Origin: Deinococcus sp.
GTDB taxonomy: Bacteria; Deinococcota; Deinococci; Deinococcales; Deinococcaceae
DNA length: 14,383 nt
Direction: 5' to 3'
Assembly: GCA_025351205.1 (NCBI GenBank)
Contig: JANXWI010000459.1
Location: 1 to 14,383, forward strand
This document shows, piece by piece, positions 9,391 to 14,383 of this stretch. The translations under genes were made by a program, and so were the position numbers. Within the stretch, counting starts at the first letter, position 1, and each line of letters starts with the position of its first letter. The notes under the pieces were generated by a model, which worked only from the letters and a program-made list of their open reading frames with translations, did not search any database and had not been told where the DNA came from.

Positions 9391-9446
9391 TTGTTCTGAA
9401 TCGGTTGTTCCGGGTTGGTTGTTCTGGATCGGTTGTTCTGAAGGGG
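9391..9446. repeat. Four tandem copies of a 14-bp repeat in the A-B intergenic gap
   Basis: Four contiguous 14-bp units with the pattern TTGTTCTGRATCGG begin at 9391, 9405, 9419 and 9433. Unit 1 is TTGTTCTGAATCGG and unit 3 is TTGTTCTGGATCGG. Unit 2 (TTGTTCCGGGTTGG) and unit 4 (TTGTTCTGAAGGGG) are diverged. The array sits between the gene A hairpin and the gene B ribosome binding site, about 125 bp upstream of the gene B start, in DNA with no convincing coding frame. It may be an operator array for gene B-C-D or a simple slippage product. Confidence 0.85.
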
Positions 9447-9480
9447 AGCGCGCCTGAGCTTTCGGCCCCACTCCGCTTTT

Positions 9481-9514
9481 CAGGCTGCGCCCCCATGTGC
9501 CGGGGCGCAGCCTG
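9481..9514 (-). terminator. Strong hairpin after gene A, probable terminator or mRNA 3' end
   Basis: A perfect 13-bp GC-rich inverted repeat (CAGGCTGCGCCCC at 9481-9493 against 9502-9514) with an 8-nt loop lies 8 nt after the gene A stop codon. On the minus strand no T-tract follows (the next bases are AAAAGCGG), so it is not a classical intrinsic terminator. Read from the plus strand it has no T-tract either. It could terminate, attenuate or stabilise the gene A transcript ahead of the B-C-D operon. Confidence 0.55.
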
Positions 9515-9522
9515 TGAGGGGG

Positions 9523-11796
9523 TTACTTGACCGTGACGACCAGGGTCTCGACCAGCTGACCGTTCACCGGCAGGGTGTCGTTGCTGTCGATCACCGTATC
9601 GGCGTTGGTGTTCAGGCCGACTTCCACGCTTGTCACGGTGTTCAGGGCGATGGTCGGGACGTTGCTGGTCTGCCACGCGCCGCCGTTGAAGCGGTACAGC
9701 ACGGTGCCGGTCGCGCCGGTCACGGCCACGTTCACGCTCTTGAAGACCGAGTTGGCGAACACGTTGGTCACGGGGCCGTCGGCCTCCTTGAGCACGTAGT
9801 TCTTGACCAGGGTGTTGTAGGAGTTCTTGGCAGTGATGGTGTAGGTCAGGTCCTCGCCGGGCTTGGCGCTGGGCTTGTCCACCGTCTTGGTCGGCACGGC
9901 TCCGCCGATGGTCCCGATGACGATCTGGTCGTTGATGTCGGTCAGGATGACGGTGCTGAAGTTGCCCACAGCGGTCTGGGTCACGATCAGCGGCACGCCG
10001 TTGGTGGCCGCTGCCCCCGCCGGAATGTCGATCACGGCGAACACGGTGCCGGTGCTGTTCGGGCCGACGTAGGGGCTGATGAAGGTGTTCGCCCCGGCTC
10101 CGGAAGGCAGGGCGACGCCAGCGGCGTCCACGTACCGGACAGGAACGTTCACGGTGGTTCCGTCGCTGAGCTTGACCGGGACCGTGCCGCTCAGGGTGTA
10201 GGTGTCGCCGTACTCGCCGGTGTTGCTGAGCAGCATCGGGAAAACGGCGGTGCTGTCGGTGGCCGTGCCGGTGGCGGGCGCTCCGATGGCGGCGGGCGCG
10301 CCGGGCACCACGACCTGGGAAACGTTGCCCGGTCCGACCAGGGTGCGGTCAGGGGTGCTGCCACTGGCCGGAACGTCACCGAACTGCGCGGCAGCCGGGT
10401 AGATGGTGTCGGTGGTGATGCCGTTGGCCTTGAGGTCGGCGTCGTTGCCCGAGTCGGCGCCCACGGTGATCACGATGGGCACGGGGTTGTCGATGGTGCT
10501 GGTGTTGTTGTTGGGGTTGGAGTCGGGGTAGACCACCTGGGTCAGGTACGGGGTGGTGCCGCCGCCCGCAGGCGTGCTGACCACCGGGTAGATCTTGCCG
10601 TCGGCAGGGTTGACGGCGGTGGGCAGCGGGGTGCCGTCGGGCTTCAGGAACTTGACGACCGTGACGCCGTCGGGCAGCGTGAACGTGCCGTTGCCGTTGT
10701 TGGTTCCGATGGGGAGGCCAGTGGCGTCGGTGGGGAACAGGCTGATGGTGTCGGCGGGCGTTCCGGCCAGCACCGGGGTGGACACCACGTTCTTGAAGGT
10801 CACCACGTCAGGCGTGTTGTTGGCGTCGGCGGGCGGGTAGGCGATCTGAGAGTTGCCGGACACCACGATGGGCGTGCCGGGAACAGCCGCCGTGCCGGGG
10901 TTGAGCGGATCGGCGTAACCGGGCTTGACAGGATCGCTCGGGTCGCTGGGCGTGCCGGGAGGCGACACGGGGTTGAGCGGGTTGGCGGCGTTGGCGGTGG
11001 GCGGCGTGCCGATGTTGGTGGTCGGCGTGGTGGGCACCACCGGGTTGGCCGGATCGACAGGCGGCGTCGGGGCCGTCGTGACGGTGGGCGCGAAGACGGT
11101 GGCGTCAGTGAACTCCAGGTCCTTGTTGGCCGCCGGGGTCGGCGGGACGTTGACGTTCTGGGTCTCGTCCACTGCCGCGTAGGCGTTGCCGCTGCTCGTT
11201 CCCGCCGCCGACGTACCGTAGGGGCTGACCGAGATGACCGTGCCGACAGCCGCCGCCGCCGGAATCTTGATGCGCTGAACGATATCGACGCTGCCCGAAG
11301 CAGGCACCGTGACCGTGGTGATGGGGGTGGTGAAGGCGGTGTCGCTCGCCAGGAAGTACTGGACCACCACGCCGCTGGGGTTGTTCAGGGGGGTGTTGTT
11401 CAGGGTGACCAGGTAGTTGTCCACGTTGCCGTTGTTGAGCACCACGTAGGTGGTGTCCACGTTGGAGCCGGGCAGCACGCCCGACTTCTTGAAGTTGGTG
11501 TTGGCGTTGCCCGCCGAGGTGCCGTCGTTGTTGGTGGTGGGCGTGGTCACGCCGGCGTTGTCGGTGGTGGTTCCCGCCGGGCCTTTGTAGACGATGTCGA
11601 GGGCAGGAATGGGCAGCACGGTGGTGCTTACGGTGTTGGACACCACCGGGGCGGTCACCGGGGCGTTGGTGGCGGGGTCAGTGAAGGTGGCGCTGGCCTG
11701 GTTGTTGATGACGGTTCCGGCGGTGGTTCCGGCTCCCAGGGCGCTTCCGGCGGCCAGGGCCACCATCAGGGCGAGAAGTTTCTGGTTGACGTTCAC
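9523..11796 (-). CDS. Gene A: exported DUF11-type surface protein with Pro/Thr/Asn-rich linker
   Basis: 757 residues. Signal peptide MNVNQKLLALMVALAAGSAL with cleavage near residue 22. Residues 26-60 hold the AGTVINNQASATF...SNTVSTTV motif shared with gene B, marking the two as paralogous at the N-terminus. A beta-rich domain spans about 65-215. Residues about 237-310 are a low-complexity Pro/Thr/Asn/Asp linker with recurrent NPV, NPLNP, DPSDP and DPLNPG. Further Asn/Gly/Thr-rich beta domains follow, and a DUF11-like unit occupies about 633-757 (TKTVDKPSAKPGEDLTYTIT). Few basic residues and no cysteine are visible, as in surface stalk proteins. The GTG start at 11796-11794 has AAGGAG with GGAG 6 nt upstream. 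It is separated from gene B by a strong hairpin and 255 bp, so it may be transcribed in part separately. Function unknown; an envelope or adhesive role is inferred. Confidence 0.88.
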   Translation of the reverse strand: MNVNQKLLALMVALAAGSALGAGTTAGTVINNQASATFTDPATNAPVTAPVVSNTVSTTVLPIPALDIVYKGPAGTTTDNAGVTTPTTNNDGTSAGNANTNFKKSGVLPGSNVDTTYVVLNNGNVDNYLVTLNNTPLNNPSGVVVQYFLASDTAFTTPITTVTVPASGSVDIVQRIKIPAAAAVGTVISVSPYGTSAAGTSSGNAYAAVDETQNVNVPPTPAANKDLEFTDATVFAPTVTTAPTPPVDPANPVVPTTPTTNIGTPPTANAANPLNPVSPPGTPSDPSDPVKPGYADPLNPGTAAVPGTPIVVSGNSQIAYPPADANNTPDVVTFKNVVSTPVLAGTPADTISLFPTDATGLPIGTNNGNGTFTLPDGVTVVKFLKPDGTPLPTAVNPADGKIYPVVSTPAGGGTTPYLTQVVYPDSNPNNNTSTIDNPVPIVITVGADSGNDADLKANGITTDTIYPAAAQFGDVPASGSTPDRTLVGPGNVSQVVVPGAPAAIGAPATGTATDSTAVFPMLLSNTGEYGDTYTLSGTVPVKLSDGTTVNVPVRYVDAAGVALPSGAGANTFISPYVGPNSTGTVFAVIDIPAGAAATNGVPLIVTQTAVGNFSTVILTDINDQIVIGTIGGAVPTKTVDKPSAKPGEDLTYTITAKNSYNTLVKNYVLKEADGPVTNVFANSVFKSVNVAVTGATGTVLYRFNGGAWQTSNVPTIALNTVTSVEVGLNTNADTVIDSNDTLPVNGQLVETLVVTVK

Positions 11797-11861
11797 AAAG
11801 GTCTCCTTGGAAAAGGCGGAAATGAAGGCGAGAGGGTGGGGGCGGGGAGAATCATCACGGC

Positions 11862-12008
11862 TCAGCCCGGCAGGCAGAGGCCCACGGAAGCGTGACTGCG
11901 TCCGGGTCCTGTCGCGCCCGGGTCGGAAGCGCCTTCCAGCGCACGGTAGCCCTCACGCCTCAATGCGCCCGGCAGGGCGATGAGCAGAGTGGGCAGCGAG
12001 CAGATCAT
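11862..12008 (-). CDS. Candidate 48-residue small protein or leader peptide upstream of gene A
   Basis: The ATG at 12008-12006 is preceded by AAAGGAGACTTC, a Shine-Dalgarno site as good as those of the large genes here and with nearly the same sequence as that of gene A. The frame runs 48 codons to TGA at 11864-11862, ending 65 bp before gene A. The product begins MICSLPTLLIALPGALRREG, a short hydrophobic stretch followed by a basic turn, then a Gly/Ala/Ser/Pro-rich tail (GASDPGATGPG). About three quarters of codons end in G or C, somewhat fewer than in the large genes. I do not recognise a family. It could be a real small membrane-associated protein, a leader peptide coupled to gene A expression, or a chance frame. 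Evidence rests mainly on the ribosome binding site. Confidence 0.4.
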   Translation of the reverse strand: MICSLPTLLIALPGALRREGYRALEGASDPGATGPGRSHASVGLCLPG

Positions 12009-12260
12009 GAAGTCTCCTTTGACGAAAACGGGGCGGTCAGGAAAGAACCATCTGGCTGGGGTCTGGATTGACCGACCAGAGAACCACCGAAACAACCACG
12101 GGGCCACGGCAGGTGAGCACTGTCCAGTCCGGGTAACCACAGGGTAGTGAGAAGTTTCTTACGTACACCTTACACAAATTAAAGCTATTTCGCATCTGCA
12201 CTGTTTCATGAGTTGCCGAAAAAGCCAACGCCAAACGGTAAAAACCTGCCGATGGGGGGG

Positions 12261-12271
12261 GTCTGTCAGAC
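12261..12271. promoter_or_regulatory. Palindrome GTCTGTCAGAC, possible operator
   Basis: A perfect 5-bp inverted repeat with one central base lies about 30 bp downstream of the predicted minus-strand start. Its half-sites, GTCTG and CAGAC, recur in the inverted repeat at 12349-12436. Placement is consistent with a repressor site; no regulator is identified. Confidence 0.35.
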
Positions 12272-12308
12272 ATACCCTGTTGAAGGTGGCCTCATCGGAC
12301 ACTTATTT

Positions 12309-12337
12309 ATTTTACGTTGACACGGAGGCGCTGACAT
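12309..12337 (-). promoter_or_regulatory. Candidate minus-strand promoter for the small ORF/gene A transcript
   Basis: Reading the minus strand, ATGTCA (12337-12332) and TAAAAT (12314-12309) are separated by 17 bp, matching 4/6 and 5/6 of the sigma-70 consensus. Transcription would start near 12302, giving a leader of about 290 nt before the small ORF and about 505 nt before gene A. The long leader is a weakness; a poorer TANNNT candidate lies closer, near 12165. Found by eye only. Confidence 0.35.
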
Positions 12338-12348
12338 GCAGCTTTACC

Positions 12349-12436
12349 CGTCTGAAACACACTTTGCAGCCGTGAGAAATGTGGCCTTCTTCACATCTGC
12401 GGGTGAGAAACGCACCACGGGGGGTGGTTTCAGACG
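12349..12436. repeat. 10-bp inverted repeat (CGTCTGAAAC / GTTTCAGACG) spaced by 68 bp
   Basis: CGTCTGAAAC at 12349-12358 is the exact reverse complement of GTTTCAGACG at 12427-12436. Between them are a small ATGTG/CACAT stem (12379-12396) and two GTGAGAAA direct copies (around 12372 and 12403). The right arm also overlaps an ACCAC/GTGGT stem (12414-12428). This could be paired binding sites upstream of the minus-strand promoter or a structured leader of the vWA transcript. Confidence 0.6.
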
Positions 12437-12607
12437 TTGATCTCCAGCTTTCGGTGCGGGTGTCTGCGGCCCCGCTTCCGCCTTTAACGTCACAAACGCG
12501 GCCATCCTTTGGGCGCATGCTGTGACCACTGTTCCCTGTCCCGTATCCCCCTGACCCACACCATTCACGACCCTGACCACTTGTCATCCAGACTCCGGAG
12601 GAACCTC

Positions 12608-13816
<1,209 letters not shown>

Positions 13817-13837
13817 GAAGACTGGATTATGGAGGGC

Positions 13838-13872
13838 GGCGAGGCCAGAATGGTTTCGCCGTTTTTCGTTTT
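13838..13872 (+). terminator. Intrinsic terminator of the vWA gene
   Basis: Beginning 21 nt after the stop codon, GGCGAGGCC (13838-13846) pairs with GGTTTCGCC (13852-13860) over 9 bp, including two G-U pairs, around the loop AGAAT. It is followed at once by GTTTTTCGTTTT. This is a classical rho-independent terminator on the plus strand. Confidence 0.8.
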
Positions 13873-13946
13873 GATTCAATGAACAACATCAGGATGCAGG
13901 CAACGTTTAAAGACCGGAAATGGGGGAGGAATAACCTCCTCGTCGA

Positions 13947-13974
13947 TGGTTTCCTCTCCTGGTTCAAATAGAGC
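13947..13974. repeat. 28-bp direct repeat, copy 1
   Basis: Matches the segment at 14092-14119 at 24 of 28 positions; the shared core is GGTTCAAATA preceded by TTTCCTC. Its last four bases begin the left arm of the neighbouring inverted repeat. The pair brackets a short AT-richer stretch downstream of the vWA terminator. Confidence 0.7.
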
Positions 13975-14035
13975 AGTTGTCCGAATTCCGGTACGAGAGA
14001 ACCGCACTCTCGTCCCTGCATTCTCCCAACTGCTC
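13971..14035. repeat. Nested inverted repeats forming a 65-nt hairpin
   Basis: The outer arms GAGCAGTTG (13971-13979) and CAACTGCTC (14027-14035) are perfect 9-bp complements. Nested inside, ACGAGAG (13993-13999) and CTCTCGT (14007-14013) form a perfect 7-bp stem with a 7-nt loop. The symmetric two-stem design suggests a palindromic repeat element or structured RNA rather than chance. No T-tract follows on either strand, so it is not a clear terminator. Confidence 0.65.
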
Positions 14036-14058
14036 GCCAAATTTACTCCCTCCGGTCG

Positions 14059-14083
14059 GTCAAAATAGGCAAGCAATTTTGAC
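14059..14083. promoter_or_regulatory. 8-bp perfect inverted repeat, possible operator
   Basis: GTCAAAAT (14059-14066) and ATTTTGAC (14076-14083) are exact complements around a 9-bp spacer. The 25-bp symmetrical AT-rich site lies about 115 bp before the peptidase start. It could be a regulator site or part of the surrounding repeat module. Confidence 0.45.
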
Positions 14084-14091
14084 AAATGCTC

Positions 14092-14119
14092 TAGTTTCCT
14101 CGCCCGGTTCAAATATAGC
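14092..14119. repeat. 28-bp direct repeat, copy 2
   Basis: Second copy of the repeat at 13947-13974, differing at four positions, in the same orientation and 145 bp further right. It lies between the inverted repeat at 14059-14083 and the peptidase gene. Confidence 0.7.
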
Positions 14120-14184
14120 CACGGCTCTGATTGTTGCTCATCGTGAGGCGAGAGGGGTACGGGCACGTTTTCGGGAACAGGAGC

Positions 14185-14190
14185 TAGCAT
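14185..14190 (+). promoter_or_regulatory. Candidate -10 box (TAGCAT) for a leaderless peptidase mRNA
   Basis: TAGCAT fits the TANNNT -10 pattern and ends six bases before the ATG at 14197, so transcription would begin at or next to the start codon. No convincing -35 is seen at 16-18 bp upstream. The nearest GGAG is 13 nt from the ATG, too far to serve as a normal ribosome binding site, which supports the leaderless reading. Confidence 0.4.
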
Positions 14191-14196
14191 CCTGTC

Positions 14197-14383
14197 ATGA
14201 CCGCTCCATCCTCCCCCGCTGGCCCGCCCCCGTTCGACACGCAGCAGATGCTTCACTTTCTGGTCGAACTGCTCAACACGCCCAGCCCCACCGGCTACAC
14301 CGACGCGGCGGTGGCCCTGGTCGAGCGCGAACTGGCGAGGATGGGCGTGACCGGAACGCGCACCCCCAAAGGCGGCCTGCTAT
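14197..14383 (+). CDS. Probable M42-family aminopeptidase, N-terminal 62 codons only
   Basis: The gene runs off the right edge. After a Pro/Ser/Ala-rich lead of about 13 residues, the sequence reads QMLHFLVELLNTPSPTGYTD, then an amphipathic helix (VALVERELARMG) and TPKGGLL. The L-x-x-L-L-x-x-P-S-P-T-G-Y-T signature followed by a helix and a small-residue strand is the usual opening of M42 (glutamyl aminopeptidase/endoglucanase-like) cytosolic metallopeptidases, which remove N-terminal residues using two metal ions. The metal-binding residues lie further on and cannot be checked here. The ATG at 14197 is favoured because the coding pattern begins there and a -10 box fits leaderless translation; an in-frame ATG at 14248 has no ribosome binding site and would lie just before the conserved motif. 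Confidence 0.75.
   Translation, partial: MTAPSSPAGPPPFDTQQMLHFLVELLNTPSPTGYTDAAVALVERELARMGVTGTRTPKGGLL

Larger units (their letters stand above)
12009..12607. other. Divergent intergenic control region between gene A and the vWA gene
   Basis: Nearly 600 bp with no convincing gene between the small ORF start and the vWA gene start. Its middle (about 12150-12240 and 12300-12320) is clearly AT-richer than the surrounding genes. It contains a candidate minus-strand promoter and a set of GTCTGA/TCAGAC sites listed separately. Other open frames here lack ribosome binding sites and typical codon use. I found no good plus-strand promoter for the vWA gene. Confidence 0.6.

Noticed and set aside
9514..11895. 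A 793-codon open frame antisense to gene A
   Set aside because: Extremely Gly/Val/Arg/His-rich translation of the complementary strand of a low-complexity gene; no plausible start or domain.
12317..12345. Perfect TTGACA on the plus strand as a -35 for the vWA gene
   Set aside because: No TATAAT-like hexamer lies 16-19 bp downstream (AGCTTT, GCTTTA, CTTTAC), so this is not a convincing promoter.
13925..13939. GGAGG/CCTCC hairpin as a second terminator
   Set aside because: Only a 5-bp stem with no T-tract; the terminator at 13838-13872 already explains the end of the vWA transcript.
13961..13970. GGTTCAAATA as the T-loop of a tRNA
   Set aside because: The flanks do not form T-arm, anticodon or acceptor stems in either copy (13961 and 14106).
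14079..14107. TTGACA at 14079-14084 as a -35 for the peptidase
   Set aside because: The -10 position falls on GCCCGG; TTGACA is better explained as part of the 14059-14083 inverted repeat.
13876..14256. A 126-codon minus-strand frame across the repeat module and the peptidase start
   Set aside because: It spans the direct and inverted repeats and overlaps the peptidase coding region; no ribosome binding site and no family resemblance. The similar peptide stretches in it merely reflect the 28-bp DNA repeat.

Overview
The window most likely comes from a Deinococcus or close relative. The basis is high GC with strongly GC-ending codons, a signal-peptide/outer-membrane style cell envelope with many DUF11-type surface domains, GTG starts behind strong GGAGG sites, and a TANNNT box placed exactly one -10 distance upstream of an ATG (the leaderless arrangement common in Deinococcus). 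This assignment is inference; no rRNA or marker gene is present.

Region 1-11796 (minus strand) is a cell-surface locus of four large exported proteins, read right to left. Gene A (11796-9523) is a 757-residue DUF11-type protein followed by a strong hairpin. After a 255-bp gap containing a 14-bp tandem repeat comes a tightly packed operon. Gene B (9267-6430) has three DUF11-like repeats plus an SdrD_B/CarboxypepD_reg-like module. Gene C (6428-1191), one base after B, is a 1745-residue protein with a large C-terminal outer-membrane beta-barrel and a long pre-signal N-terminal tail. Gene D starts at 1194, overlaps C by GTGA, and runs off the left edge. Large surface proteins of other bacteria carry DUF11 repeats, a carboxypeptidase-regulatory-like module and a barrel in one chain; here these parts look split over coupled genes. 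I infer an envelope or surface assembly with C as the outer-membrane anchor; its function is unknown.

Region 11797-12607 is the divergent intergenic space between gene A and a plus-strand gene. It holds a candidate small ORF with a near-perfect ribosome binding site (12008-11862), a candidate minus-strand promoter (12309-12337), and inverted GTCTGA/TCAGAC sites around that promoter.

Region 12608-14383 (plus strand) has a complete vWA-domain protein with an intact MIDAS motif and a good intrinsic terminator. A 380-bp AT-richer spacer with a direct repeat and two inverted repeats follows, then the first 62 codons of a probable M42-family aminopeptidase, possibly translated from a leaderless mRNA.
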